From Paenibacillus wynnii (GTDB lineage: Bacteria > Bacillota > Bacilli > Paenibacillales > Paenibacillaceae): a stretch of 64,000 bases of DNA. The notes below the pieces were generated by a model, which saw only the letters and a program-made list of their open reading frames with translations, was not told the DNA's origin and searched no databases. A program made the position numbers and the translations under genes. Shown piece by piece: positions 24,171 through 33,367 of this stretch. The stretch is taken from contig NZ_JAUSTK010000005.1 in NCBI RefSeq assembly GCF_030812855.1, forward strand, positions 62,001 through 126,000, read 5' to 3'. Within the stretch, counting starts at the first letter, position 1. Each line of letters starts with the position of its first letter.

Positions 24171-24199
24171 TCATAATAGAAAGAAAGGAGAGGGTCGCC

Positions 24200-26083
24200 T
24201 TGAATTGGCTCGGATCTTTGCAGCAATTGGGCAGAGCCATAATGCTTCCCACCATGGTACTGCCAGCGGCAGCTATACTGCTGAGTATCGGCAGTTTATC
24301 GTGGTCTGCATGGGGACTTTCTTCGGTATCCGAAGTAGCTACATATGCGGGGCAAGGGATAATTTACTATATGCCTTATATATTCGCTATTGGTGTAGCG
24401 TGGGGATTGTCTAATCAGGCTGGACCGGCGGGACTTGCGGCACTGGCCGGAATGTATATTTATGATCGGATAGTTCTTCATATGGGCGACGGAAATATTC
24501 AACCCGCTACCTTAATCGGTATTATTCTTGGGATTGTCGCCGGTATTGCTCATAACCGATTTAAGAATATTAAGCTGCCGGAAGCGATTCAGTTTTTTGG
24601 AGGATCGCGTTTTGTTTTGTTGATTATGGGAATGTTTTCCGCATTATTTGCTTGGGTAATGCTTGGTGTTGCGCCACTTTTACAGATGGGTTTAGACAAT
24701 CTCTTCAGAGTAGTTGAAGTGACCGGTGGTTTTTCACTATTTCTTTATGGGGTATTATACAGGGTGCTGACCGCTTTCGGGCTTCACCATATCCTTAATA
24801 ATGTATTCTGGTTTCAGTTAGGTTCATTTACTACGCCTGACGGTACAGTCCTTCAGGGTGATTTGCCGCGCTTTTTTGCCGGAGATCCTACAGCAGGTGT
24901 TTTTATGGCGGGGTTGTTCCCCATCATGATGTTTGCGCTGCCTGCTATAGCTTTTGCAATTATTCAGGAAGCTCGGGAGGATTTGAAGCCAAAGATCCGA
25001 AAGACCTTTTTGCGCGCGGCTTTGGTATGCTTTTTGACAGGTGTATCGGAACAAATCGAATTTGCATTTCTGTTCGCATCTCCTTATTTATTTGCTCTTC
25101 ATACCGTAATGTCAGGTCTAGCGATGGCGCTAACCTATTGGCTGGGAATTCACCATGGATTTTCTTATTCGGCAGGGGCCATTGATTTCTTTTTGAACTT
25201 GCACTTATCACAGAGAGCCTGGTTGCTGATTCCTATTGGTGCCGGTTATGGAATTGTCTATTACAATCTGTTTCGATGGGCGATCCGCCGTTTTCAGATC
25301 CCCACCCCCGGACGGGAGGAAGGTTCCGAACTGGGCGATTGGGCCGGAAATATCCCTTATCAGGCTCCGCTGATTTTAGAGGCGCTGGGCGGTAAGGAGA
25401 ACATTGTGCAGGTTCAAGCCTGTATTACCCGATTAAGGCTTACTGTGCATAAGGACCGGTATATCGATACGAGCGCTTTAAAAGGTCTTGGTTCTGCAGG
25501 AATTATTAAGCTCGGAGGCGGGAATGTACAGGTGGTATTTGGTACGTATTCCGAACTTATACGTGAAGAAATCAACAAGCTATTGGTGCGTGATCTGCCG
25601 CAGGTGCTGTTCGGAGCCCCTATGCAAGGTAGGATGATGCCGATTGAAGAAGTGCCCGATCATATTTTTGCTGCTAAGCTTGTCGGTGACGGTGTAGCCT
25701 TTTTGCCTGATAAAGGTGAGCTTGTATCTCCCGTTTACGGCAAGGTCATGCATGTGTATCCAACAATGCACGCGATAGGTATCGCGACTCCGGAAGGACT
25801 AGAAGTGTTGATGCATATCGGTATCGATACGTCACAGCTCAAAGGACCTTTCGAGGCGTTAGTGAAGGAAGGCGATAGCGTAGAACCCGGTCAGTTGCTT
25901 GTCAAATTTGATTTGGCATATCTGCGTGAACATGCAACCTCACTAGCGACACCCATGGTGATTACGAACCCTGACCGTGTGAAATCTTGGAGTTATGCTC
26001 CATTTAAAAACGTGAAAAAGGGACAGTCTTCTGTGATGTCCGTTGTATTACATGAGAGTAATGTTGGAGGGATAGAACCATGA
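24200..26083 (+). CDS. PTS permease EIICBA, N-acetylglucosamine/glucose family
   Basis: 627 residues from a TTG with AAGGAGAGGG upstream. EIIC (1-370, ten or so helices) carries HHGFSYSAGAIDFFLNL, the glucose/GlcNAc-family signature. EIIB has phosphocysteine C408 in VQACITRLRL. EIIA has H524 and the phospho-acceptor H539 in LMHIGIDT. It takes up and phosphorylates a hexose; the short periplasmic loops and HHGFSYSAG are closest to NagE/NagP, so N-acetylglucosamine is favoured. It overlaps the following EI gene by four bases (ATGA), so both are coupled. Confidence 0.9.
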   Translation: MNWLGSLQQLGRAIMLPTMVLPAAAILLSIGSLSWSAWGLSSVSEVATYAGQGIIYYMPYIFAIGVAWGLSNQAGPAGLAALAGMYIYDRIVLHMGDGNIQPATLIGIILGIVAGIAHNRFKNIKLPEAIQFFGGSRFVLLIMGMFSALFAWVMLGVAPLLQMGLDNLFRVVEVTGGFSLFLYGVLYRVLTAFGLHHILNNVFWFQLGSFTTPDGTVLQGDLPRFFAGDPTAGVFMAGLFPIMMFALPAIAFAIIQEAREDLKPKIRKTFLRAALVCFLTGVSEQIEFAFLFASPYLFALHTVMSGLAMALTYWLGIHHGFSYSAGAIDFFLNLHLSQRAWLLIPIGAGYGIVYYNLFRWAIRRFQIPTPGREEGSELGDWAGNIPYQAPLILEALGGKENIVQVQACITRLRLTVHKDRYIDTSALKGLGSAGIIKLGGGNVQVVFGTYSELIREEINKLLVRDLPQVLFGAPMQGRMMPIEEVPDHIFAAKLVGDGVAFLPDKGELVSPVYGKVMHVYPTMHAIGIATPEGLEVLMHIGIDTSQLKGPFEALVKEGDSVEPGQLLVKFDLAYLREHATSLATPMVITNPDRVKSWSYAPFKNVKKGQSSVMSVVLHESNVGGIEP

Positions 26084-27846
26084 TACAAGGCATTGGCGCC
26101 GCAGCAGGTGTTGCCATCGGGAAGGCCTTTGTCTTGCCGAACTGGGAATGGAGTTTGCCAGACAATGAAGTGAACCCGGTGGATCTAGCTAAAGAATTTG
26201 AGCGTTTATATGAGGGTATCCGTACCTCCAAGGACGAAATAGAGTTTATCAAAAAAGAATTCCGGGAAGTTGTGGGTCCTGAGGAATCGAGTATATTTGA
26301 TGCGCATTTGGCGATTCTGGATGATCCGGTGTTTATGAGCGAAATTCGCGGAATTATAGAACGGCAGTACAAAGCTGCTGAGGTTGCTGTAAAAGAAGCC
26401 ATTGATCATTTTGTAGCGATGTTTGATCTCCTGGATGATGAATATATGAAGGAGCGGGCGGTTGATATCAAAGATGTCGGCAACCGATTGCTCAAGCATT
26501 TGCTGGGCGCACCTGAAGTAACGTTACCTTCGGATACCCAGCCTTACATTCTGGTCGCCAAAGAGCTGTCCCCTTCTCAGTTAGCCCATTTGAATCCAAC
26601 CTATGTACTAGGCATCGTAACGATGATGGGCAGTAAAACTTCACATTCGTCCATCATGGCTCGGGCACTTGGGATCCCATTAGTGGCAGGGCTGGAGAAT
26701 AAGCTGTCTAATCCCATTCAAACGGGTGATATGATTGTTTTGGATGGTGAGACGGGTTCGGTGCAACTGCATCCTGATGAGTCGACCGTACGTGAATATG
26801 CCCTAATGCGTGAAAAACAACATAAAAAACGTGAACAGCTGGAGCTGCTCTCAACCGTTCAATCCGTCACAAAAGATGGCGTAACCATACGTTTGGCAGG
26901 CAATATTAGCTCGGTCAAGGAACTGAACATGGCACTGAAGTATGGAGCAGAAGGGGTAGGCTTGTTCCGGACGGAATTTCTCTACATGGATCGGGATTCA
27001 TTTCCTAGTGAAGAGGAACAATTCGAAGTGTACAAGCTGGTCGCCGAAAAGGTCGGAAACCACTCTGTTGTGATTCGAACCCTTGATATTGGCGGAGACA
27101 AGCATCTGGATTATTTCCAGCTTCCGGAAGAACAAAATCCCTTCCTCGGTTACCGGGCCATACGGATCAGTCTGGACCGGAAGGACATGTTCAAAACACA
27201 GCTAAGGGCTATCCTGCGTGCCAGTGCTTACGGGAATATCAAACTGATGTTTCCGATGATATCTTCCATAGAGGAAGTGCAGGAAGCAAAGGCTGTATTG
27301 AATGAGGTAATGGTTGATTTGGAGCAACGTAAAGTACCCTACAATCGGAAGATGCCTGTAGGAATAATGATTGAGGTTCCTGCTGCTGTCATGATCAGTG
27401 ACTACCTGGCTCAGGAAGTTGACTTTTTCAGTATCGGCACCAATGACTTGGTACAGTATGTTCTTGCCGTAGACCGGATGAATGAGCATATAGCTCACAT
27501 GTATCATCCGTATCATCCTGCAGTACTCCGAATGATCCGCATGACCGTGGAGGCTGCACAGAATGCAGGTATTCATGTGAGTGTTTGTGGTGAAATGGCT
27601 GCGGATGAGCGCTCTATTCCGTTATGGCTGGAGCTTGGAATCAATGAGCTTAGCATGTCACCGCAGTCCTTGCTCAAGGTAAAACACCGTACATTGAATA
27701 CTGTTGCATCCGATGCTATATCCATTGCTAAGGTTTGTTTAAAGAATCGTACAAGCTCTGAGACAGAGGAGCAGTTAAGCCATTTTGCCACTTCAGGTGG
27801 GATTACACCAGTTAACGTCTTAAATATACACGGAAAAACCTCTTAA
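26080..27846 (+). CDS. ptsI: Phosphoenolpyruvate-protein phosphotransferase (PTS enzyme I)
   Basis: 588 residues. The phospho-histidine H189 lies in MGSKTSHSSIMAR; GVGLFRTEFLYMDR, TLDIGGDKH, FSIGTNDLVQY and the C-terminal catalytic VCGEMA are all intact. It takes phosphate from phosphoenolpyruvate and passes it to HPr. EI is usually paired with ptsH; here it follows an EIICBA gene with a 4-base overlap and no canonical ptsH is in the window. It may be the general EI placed differently, or a second EI dedicated to this permease. The C-terminal tail after ~545 is slightly longer than usual. Confidence 0.95.
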   Translation: MIQGIGAAAGVAIGKAFVLPNWEWSLPDNEVNPVDLAKEFERLYEGIRTSKDEIEFIKKEFREVVGPEESSIFDAHLAILDDPVFMSEIRGIIERQYKAAEVAVKEAIDHFVAMFDLLDDEYMKERAVDIKDVGNRLLKHLLGAPEVTLPSDTQPYILVAKELSPSQLAHLNPTYVLGIVTMMGSKTSHSSIMARALGIPLVAGLENKLSNPIQTGDMIVLDGETGSVQLHPDESTVREYALMREKQHKKREQLELLSTVQSVTKDGVTIRLAGNISSVKELNMALKYGAEGVGLFRTEFLYMDRDSFPSEEEQFEVYKLVAEKVGNHSVVIRTLDIGGDKHLDYFQLPEEQNPFLGYRAIRISLDRKDMFKTQLRAILRASAYGNIKLMFPMISSIEEVQEAKAVLNEVMVDLEQRKVPYNRKMPVGIMIEVPAAVMISDYLAQEVDFFSIGTNDLVQYVLAVDRMNEHIAHMYHPYHPAVLRMIRMTVEAAQNAGIHVSVCGEMAADERSIPLWLELGINELSMSPQSLLKVKHRTLNTVASDAISIAKVCLKNRTSSETEEQLSHFATSGGITPVNVLNIHGKTS

Positions 27847-27910
27847 GTTCGCTGGTCAAAAGGACATACATCCATTGGAATTTCGATAAGCACAAGGCAT
27901 TGTTCTTGAA

Positions 27911-27945
27911 AGTCCGGCAATTCATTGCCGGGCTTTTTCTTTTTG
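27911..27945 (+). terminator. Terminator after ptsI
   Basis: GTCCGGCAA-TTCA-TTGCCGGGC stem followed by TTTTTCTTTTT. Confidence 0.85.
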
Positions 27946-28055
27946 CAAAATTCACAGCTCAAAAAACAAAAACCGTTTACCTTACAGCAGAGTCATTATA
28001 TATAGAAGTTAAAAAGCCAAGAGTGTAGAGCGGCAAGGAGGGCGTAATCAGGGGG

Positions 28056-28583
28056 ATGGAGAACATTATGAAGGGCGAAGATGTGCATATCTCCGAGGAA
28101 GAATTGTTCTTCGAGCAGGTCTCTCAGCAGAAAAGAAATCTTTACGGCATTGCCTTCAGCTATTTGCGAAATGAAGCAGATGCGCTGGAAGTGCTGCAGG
28201 AAGCGACCTGCAGGGCATGGATCAAGCGTAAAAGCCTGAAAGATCCAGAACGGCTTACACCGTGGATGATCCGTATTCTGATCAATTGCTGTATGGATGA
28301 ATTGAAACGGAGGAAGCGGAAAATTACAGCAGAGCCACAGAGGTTTGAGGGCGGAGTAATGGAGCTTGCTAGCGACCGAAGGCTGGATATGGAAAAGGCG
28401 CTGGATAACGTCAAACCGAAATATCGACAGGTGCTGGTACTTAAGTATTACCGGGATATGACGCTGACTCAAATTGCAGAGGTGCTCGAGAAGCCGGAGG
28501 GTACCATCAAAACCTGGCTGAATAAAGGATTGAAACAGCTGAGGGATAAAATGAAAGGGAAGGGGGATCAGTATCATGGCTGA
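28056..28583 (+). CDS. ECF-type RNA polymerase sigma factor
   Basis: 175 residues. Sigma-70 region 2 (FEQVSQQKRNLYGIAFSYLRNEADALEVLQEA.. to RKSLKDP) and region 4 (ALDNVKPKYRQVLVLKYYRDMTLTQIAEVLEKPEGTIKTWLNKGLKQLR) are complete, with WMIRILINCCMDELKRRKR at the end of region 2. Closest in style to B. subtilis SigV/YlaC-like ECF factors. ATG 28068 with GGAG six bases upstream is an alternative start. It overlaps the next gene, a membrane anti-sigma candidate, by eight bases, the classic ECF pair. Confidence 0.9.
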   Translation: MENIMKGEDVHISEEELFFEQVSQQKRNLYGIAFSYLRNEADALEVLQEATCRAWIKRKSLKDPERLTPWMIRILINCCMDELKRRKRKITAEPQRFEGGVMELASDRRLDMEKALDNVKPKYRQVLVLKYYRDMTLTQIAEVLEKPEGTIKTWLNKGLKQLRDKMKGKGDQYHG

Positions 28584-29994
28584 ACCTGAAGAAAATCTAC
28601 TCAAGGACTATTTTCAAAATATGATCACCAAAGCGGATGAATTGTCGGATCTAAAGCTCGATGCAGCCATCCATGGCGGTATTCTTCGCGGCAGCCGGAA
28701 GAGATTTTCCCTGAACAGAGGATTTACAATAGTGGTACTGGCCGCTATGGCAGCTGCACTATTCGTGATTGTGCCTTGGTTACAAAGTAATTTTGAACCC
28801 GAGCACGCTCAGCTTCCTCCCAAGAGCTGGGGTGAATTTGAGGTTTTTCGTCCAATTATAAAAGATAATATTTCCCTGAAGTCAGCGCTAGAGGCAGGAA
28901 TAGTGCAAACCATAGGCGTGTCTTCAGAGGAAAAAGACGGTTATATGTTAACATTGAATGGTGTGGTTGCAGATAAAAAAAGTATGATCGCACTGTATAC
29001 CTTTCAGAATAAGACACAACATGATGTACTGCTACATGGGGGATCATTAGATAATGCAACAAGTAATACTACGAGTGGTCAGTCATCGTTCTTTGTCATC
29101 GATAGTGATAACATCGGGAAACCGGGTGTAACGCGCATGTTGATTCAATATATGTGGAGTGAAGATCAGGAAGGACTTAAGGAGTTGGTGGCTAATATGT
29201 CAGTTACCCCACAAACACCTGAGGCCATGCTCTCCAGCAGTGATAAGTATAGAACCACATTAAGCGTTCCCTTTACACTTGAAACTGATCAATTACAAAA
29301 GAATTCTCGTACTGTAACGGTTAACCGAAGTCTAAACATTGCTGGGCAGAAGATCGTAGTAGAGCAGGCTTATATAGCAGCTACCGGTATTTATGTAGAT
29401 ATAATACCTTATCAAAAGGGTAATACGATGCAGATCAATAGTCTGATTTCACCCAAAATTATTTTAGGTAAAGGTAAAAACGCCAAAGTGTTAAATATCA
29501 CTGAGCATGGGTTAGGAACAGAAACATTAATTTTTTATAATGACAACTTGGATAAAGATAGCAGGATGACATTAGAGGTAGAAGGTATTGAGGGATTGGA
29601 GAAGTCCAAGCGGGATCTCGTCATAAATACTGAAACGTCAACCATAATTAAGGCTCCTGATAATCGTCTCACTATCTCTGATGAGAAGACTGTTGAAAAA
29701 GATGGAGTCTTAGCTTTAACGTTGTTTACTCCCAAGGAAGAGGGGAAGGAAAGTTTAAGTTATGGATTGGGAATTAGTGATAACTTTGTGGATGGAACAG
29801 GTAGTGGACACTTTATGTTTAGACCGGATCACTTTACCTATTCAACAACTGGTGAACCTCGCCATGATGAAAAAGGAAGCACAACGACGTTCTTTTTTAA
29901 TGTGGGATCTGAAAAGCTTCCTCAACCCCTTACCTTTAATCTCACTTTTTATTCCAATCCTATTCAGGAAACGGATAGAGTTAAAATCAGATAG
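28576..29994 (+). CDS. Membrane anti-sigma factor candidate (DUF4179-like)
   Basis: 472 residues. A short cytoplasmic head (~1-48), one membrane helix (~49-68, IVVLAAMAAALFVIVPWL) and a ~400-residue extracytoplasmic beta-rich part. The head plus helix follow the DUF4179 anti-sigma pattern and the far part resembles the DUF5643-type tail. The head would hold the upstream ECF factor until an envelope signal releases it. No zinc-binding HxxxCxxC motif is present, so it is not a ZAS-type anti-sigma. Confidence 0.8.
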   Translation: MAEPEENLLKDYFQNMITKADELSDLKLDAAIHGGILRGSRKRFSLNRGFTIVVLAAMAAALFVIVPWLQSNFEPEHAQLPPKSWGEFEVFRPIIKDNISLKSALEAGIVQTIGVSSEEKDGYMLTLNGVVADKKSMIALYTFQNKTQHDVLLHGGSLDNATSNTTSGQSSFFVIDSDNIGKPGVTRMLIQYMWSEDQEGLKELVANMSVTPQTPEAMLSSSDKYRTTLSVPFTLETDQLQKNSRTVTVNRSLNIAGQKIVVEQAYIAATGIYVDIIPYQKGNTMQINSLISPKIILGKGKNAKVLNITEHGLGTETLIFYNDNLDKDSRMTLEVEGIEGLEKSKRDLVINTETSTIIKAPDNRLTISDEKTVEKDGVLALTLFTPKEEGKESLSYGLGISDNFVDGTGSGHFMFRPDHFTYSTTGEPRHDEKGSTTTFFFNVGSEKLPQPLTFNLTFYSNPIQETDRVKIR

Positions 29995-30030
29995 CCAGAA
30001 ATGGCATTTAAAGCTAGCCTATAATCAAAA

Positions 30031-30070
30031 AAAAGCCCTGCAATTCACCTAATCGTGAACGCAGGGCTTC
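30031..30070. terminator. Bidirectional terminator
   Basis: AAGCCCTGC..GCAGGGCTT stem with inner TTCAC/GTGAA; T tracts on both sides serve the convergent anti-sigma and PfpI genes. Confidence 0.85.
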
Positions 30071-30073
30071 TTA

Positions 30074-30598
30074 TTATTCTCCGGCTAGAGCATCACAAAA
30101 TGCTTTGCCGTATGGAGGGAGGTCAGGTGGACGACGTGCGGAGATAATGTGACCGTCCACGACAACCGCTTCATCTTTCCAGATGGCACCGGCATTCTCC
30201 ATATCATCCCGGATACCCGGTGTCGAGGTTACTGTAACACCTTCCAGAATCTTGGCTGATATCAGCACCCATCCTGCGTGGCAGATCTGCCCGATCGGCT
30301 TCTTAGCTTCATGCATATCACGAACGAGCTCGAGAACCTTAGGGTAACGGCGCAGCTTGTCCGGAGCCCATCCACCTGGAACAAGTATTCCGTCATAATC
30401 AGCAGCATTCAATTCATCCCACGAATAATCAGCTTTGGCAGGAACGCCATATTTTCCAGTATAGACTTTATCTTTGGTTAGCCCAGCAAGATGTACCTCA
30501 GCGCCTTCTTCTCTAACCCGGTATACGGGATACCATAACTCCAAATCCTCTACTTCATCATCTAATAGTGCGATTACCTTTTTACCGGCAAGTCTCAT
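30074..30598 (-). CDS. DJ-1/PfpI family protein (type 1 glutamine amidotransferase-like)
   Basis: 174 residues from ATG 30598, with GAGGAGC upstream; the longer reading has no such site. Nucleophile elbow PIGQICHAGWVLIS with the family cysteine, and PGGWAPDKLRRYP upstream. Members (B. subtilis YfkM/YraA) are stress proteins with deglycase, chaperone or hydrolase claims; activity here is not readable. Confidence 0.9.
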   Translation of the reverse strand: MRLAGKKVIALLDDEVEDLELWYPVYRVREEGAEVHLAGLTKDKVYTGKYGVPAKADYSWDELNAADYDGILVPGGWAPDKLRRYPKVLELVRDMHEAKKPIGQICHAGWVLISAKILEGVTVTSTPGIRDDMENAGAIWKDEAVVVDGHIISARRPPDLPPYGKAFCDALAGE

Positions 30599-30750
30599 TG
30601 CAGTTAGCTCCTCCCAGATACATGATCCTGTATATTGTAGCAAATTTGAAATATGAAGTCATCTTGAAGAATGTAATACTTTGAACATTTGGTAAATAAA
30701 ACATGATATGCAAATGAGAAGGATTTCGAAAAGGGAGGTCGAATATTTAA

Positions 30751-30796
30751 ATTGAAAAAGGAACTGTTCGTAATTACTGTTCGTATCCTTTCAATT
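30751..30796 (+). repeat. Leader hairpin with internal direct repeat
   Basis: AATTGAAAAAGGA and TCCTTTCAATT form a stem. Between them ACTGTTCGTA occurs twice. No terminator T tract follows, so an mRNA leader structure or regulator site is more likely. Confidence 0.5.
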
Positions 30797-30816
30797 AAAT
30801 GCTTGAGGTGTGAGAG

Positions 30817-31266
30817 ATGCTTAAAGATAATCTACTTAAAAAATCATGCAGCTGCGGTGGTGGCATGACAATACATATGCATACGCTGATTTATAGCGCC
30901 AAGGTAAAAATAACAGGAGTACCTGTATATACTTGCGGTGAATGCTCACGATATGAGCCGTTGCCAAGTATCAAACGTGATCTGGGAATGTTGATTAAGG
31001 AGTTAGGCGGGTCCTCTGACAAACGGCAGGTCTCCTTTGCCGAAAGAAATGAATGGGCTAATGTTCTGAAAGAAACCTTTGCGGGTTTTACTACAGTCGA
31101 GTTATCGCATTTAGAAGAGGCGATCAACTCGGCTATTCAAGGACGAATTGATCTACTGCTTGATATATATCAATTTGCGAGTGCTAGTGTTGATAGAGAA
31201 TGGATGGAAGAAACTGCTATTAGACTGTCTCAATTGACTCAATCTTCCCCCGAAAGAGCGAAATGA
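30817..31266 (+). CDS. Small protein with N-terminal zinc-ribbon-like cysteines
   Basis: 149 residues. C11, C13 and C40, C43 (CSCGG .. YTCGECSRYEPL) form a likely zinc knuckle, followed by a helical part. No catalytic motif known to me. The leader carries an inverted repeat (30751-30796) that may affect translation. It lies ~270 bases before ccpA, same strand, possibly part of that transcript. Confidence 0.65.
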   Translation: MLKDNLLKKSCSCGGGMTIHMHTLIYSAKVKITGVPVYTCGECSRYEPLPSIKRDLGMLIKELGGSSDKRQVSFAERNEWANVLKETFAGFTTVELSHLEEAINSAIQGRIDLLLDIYQFASASVDREWMEETAIRLSQLTQSSPERAK

Positions 31267-31377
31267 AAAGTTTTTCTGCAAAATTAATGAAAATTTTTCA
31301 CGAATGTTGGATTTTTCAGTCGTATTTTGTTACGATAGAAATAGATGTACTGATTCAGTAGGAGGTGAGATAAATCA

Positions 31378-31431
31378 GTGGGTAATACAAATCGATTTAG
31401 ATCACTTTTCTGCACTACGCTTTGTGTTTGA
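31378..31431 (+). CDS. Possible 17-codon leader peptide upstream of ccpA
   Basis: GTG start 12 bases after a perfect AGGAGGTGAG, reading V-G-N-T-N-R-F-R-S-L-F-C-T-T-L-C-V then TGA. Such a strong ribosome site without a larger gene is unusual and lies upstream of the ccpA promoter. It could be a leader peptide, a decayed gene start, or chance. Confidence 0.3.
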   Translation: MGNTNRFRSLFCTTLCV

Positions 31432-31448
31432 AAGTTTTTAAATGGAAA

Positions 31449-31462
31449 TTGAAGCGTTATCA
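31449..31462. promoter_or_regulatory. Imperfect cre-like site before the ccpA promoter
   Basis: TTGAAGCGTTATCA matches 12 of 14 positions of the CcpA operator consensus TGWAARCGYTWNCW and ends directly before the -35 box. Autoregulation of ccpA is plausible. Confidence 0.4.
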
Positions 31463-31491
31463 TTGCACAAAAGTACAAAGTGTCGTATCAT
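31463..31491 (+). promoter_or_regulatory. ccpA promoter (sigma-A)
   Basis: TTGCAC at 31463-31468 and TATCAT at 31486-31491 with an exact 17-base spacer, ~50 bases before the start codon. Confidence 0.6.
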
Positions 31492-31539
31492 AATTTTAAT
31501 TAGTCGAACGATAAAATTTATCGCAATGGAGAGAGTAAT

Positions 31540-32550
31540 TTGACGGTAACCATTTACGATGTAGCGCGAGAAGCCGGCGTATCTATGGCTACGGTATCAC
31601 GGGTTGTGAATAATAACCCTAACGTGAAACCGCAGACCCGGAAGAAAGTATTTGAAGCAATTGAGCGTTTGGGCTATCGTCCTAATGCTGTAGCGAGAGG
31701 TCTCGCTAGTAAGAAAACGACAACCGTTGGGGTTGTTATCCCTGATATCTCCAACTCGATATTTGCTGAAATCGCACGCGGGATTGAAGATATCGCTAAT
31801 ATGTATCATTACAACATTATTTTATGTAATGCAGACAAACGTAAAGAGAAGGAAATTCGCGTTATTAATACACTCTTGGAGAAACAGGTCGACGGTCTGC
31901 TCTTTATGGGTGGAACGGTAACGGAAGAGCATATTCAAGCATTCCAGACTTCTGCAGTTCCCATTGTATTGTGTGCAACGCGCGATGAGAAGGGTACTTA
32001 TCCTTCCGTAGATATTGACCATGAAACCGCAGCATTGGATGCAGTGAACACGCTGATCCGCCACGGGCATCGTGAGATTGCGATGATTAGCGGAACTCTT
32101 CAGGATCCAGCTAACGGCTACGCGCGTTTCCATGGATATAAAAAGGCCTTAGAGGCTGCTGGTATTGAGTATCAGGAAGATCTTGTTCGCATCGGTAACT
32201 ATCGTTACGAATCCGGTGTCGAAGCCATGAAATACTTCCTGGGGCTCAAGAAGAAACCGACTGCTATCTTCTGTGCAACAGATGAAATGGCTATCGGGGC
32301 GATTCACAGTATTCAGGATGAAGGTCTTAAAGTGCCGGATGATTTCTCAATTATGAGTGTAGATAACATTCGTATGGCTTCCATGGTACGTCCATTGCTT
32401 ACAACCGTAGCTCAACCTATGTATGACCTGGGTGCGGTAGCCATGAGACTTTTGACGAAGCTGATGAAGAAAGAAACCGTAGAGAATCCGCGCGTTATTT
32501 TGCCCCATGAGACGATTCTTCGCTTGTCTGTCAGTCATGTGAACAAGTAG
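31540..32550 (+). CDS. ccpA: Catabolite control protein A (LacI family)
   Basis: 336 residues from a TTG preceded by GGAGAGAG. N-terminal helix-turn-helix [22 protein letters not shown] and the hinge [25 protein letters not shown] are nearly as in B. subtilis CcpA; the core holds [12 protein letters not shown] and [26 protein letters not shown]. It is the master carbon-catabolite regulator and binds cre sites together with HPr/Crh phosphorylated on Ser46. Effector residues for HPr-Ser-P contact (in the [11 protein letters not shown] and LLTKLM regions) appear kept. A likely target, acsA/acuA, lies ~1.5 kb downstream. Confidence 0.95.
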   Translation: MTVTIYDVAREAGVSMATVSRVVNNNPNVKPQTRKKVFEAIERLGYRPNAVARGLASKKTTTVGVVIPDISNSIFAEIARGIEDIANMYHYNIILCNADKRKEKEIRVINTLLEKQVDGLLFMGGTVTEEHIQAFQTSAVPIVLCATRDEKGTYPSVDIDHETAALDAVNTLIRHGHREIAMISGTLQDPANGYARFHGYKKALEAAGIEYQEDLVRIGNYRYESGVEAMKYFLGLKKKPTAIFCATDEMAIGAIHSIQDEGLKVPDDFSIMSVDNIRMASMVRPLLTTVAQPMYDLGAVAMRLLTKLMKKETVENPRVILPHETILRLSVSHVNK

Positions 32551-32576
32551 TTCACCCTTTAATAGCTATTACGTGG

Positions 32577-32600
32577 AAAGCTCCTTTTGGAGCTTTTTAT
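32577..32600 (+). terminator. Terminator after ccpA
   Basis: AAAGCTCC-TTTT-GGAGCTTTTT. Confidence 0.85.
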
Positions 32601-32640
32601 GTTTTTTATCGTCATTTTAATGAGAGGAGCAAGAGTACAT

Positions 32641-33336
32641 TTGGATAAAATTATAGGTATTATCGGTGCGATGGACGAAGAAATCAATTTGCTGCTAAGA
32701 GGTATGGAGAACAAGAGCCTGGAAATGAAATGCGGAATTCAGTTTTATAGGGGGACTTTTGCAGATAGATCTGTAGTTGTCTGTAAATCAGGTGTCGGCA
32801 AGGTGAATGCAGCGGTAACTACCCAAGTCTTAATAGATACTTTTAAGGCTTCGCAGGTACTGTTTACAGGGGTTGCAGGAGCATTGCATCCTGAACTGAA
32901 TATAGGTGATATCGTTATATCTTCAGAGTGCATGCAGCATGATATGGATGTTACACCCCTGGGATTTGCCCGAGGAATTATTCCCTTTCAGGAGGTATCC
33001 TCTTTCCCGGCGGACCCGGAACTGATTGGGCTGGCACAGAAGGCTTGCTGTGAGCTGCAGGTACAATATATGACAGGTAAAGTACTCTCTGGGGATCAAT
33101 TTATTGCCAGTCTGGAGACTGTAACCCGACTTAGGGAAGAGTTCGGGGGTGTTTGTGCCGAAATGGAGGGAGCAGCTGTTGCACAGACCTGCTATATGAA
33201 CAGTACTCCTTTTATCATCATTCGCTCCATGTCCGATAAAGCCGACGGTTCCGCACATGTTAACTTTACAGAGTTCACGGTTGAAGCTTCAAGGCGTTCA
33301 CATGCAATTTTAGAGTACATGCTGCCATCCTTATAA
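32641..33336 (+). CDS. mtnN: 5'-methylthioadenosine/S-adenosylhomocysteine nucleosidase
   Basis: 231 residues from TTG 32641 (AGGAG 11 bases upstream), the same length as B. subtilis MtnN. IGIIGAMDEEINLL, CKSGVGKVNAA, TGVAGAL, CAEMEGAAVAQTC (catalytic Glu region) and IRSMSDKADG (catalytic Asp) are intact. It cleaves adenine from MTA and SAH in the activated methyl cycle and polyamine by-product salvage. Its position between ccpA and acuA differs from the B. subtilis arrangement as I recall it. Confidence 0.93.
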   Translation: MDKIIGIIGAMDEEINLLLRGMENKSLEMKCGIQFYRGTFADRSVVVCKSGVGKVNAAVTTQVLIDTFKASQVLFTGVAGALHPELNIGDIVISSECMQHDMDVTPLGFARGIIPFQEVSSFPADPELIGLAQKACCELQVQYMTGKVLSGDQFIASLETVTRLREEFGGVCAEMEGAAVAQTCYMNSTPFIIIRSMSDKADGSAHVNFTEFTVEASRRSHAILEYMLPSL

Positions 33337-33367
33337 GGAAGGACTAAAGATTAACGCTGGATTAGAG

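Noticed and set aside
24150-24172. cre site before the PTS operon (CGCAGCGCTTACC)
   Set aside because: The first half does not fit TGWAAR and the last position fails; too many mismatches.
30752-30868. Small leader frame starting TTG AAA AAG before the zinc-ribbon gene
   Set aside because: The nearest ribosome site is too far away (about 14 bases) and the frame runs into the real gene in another phase.
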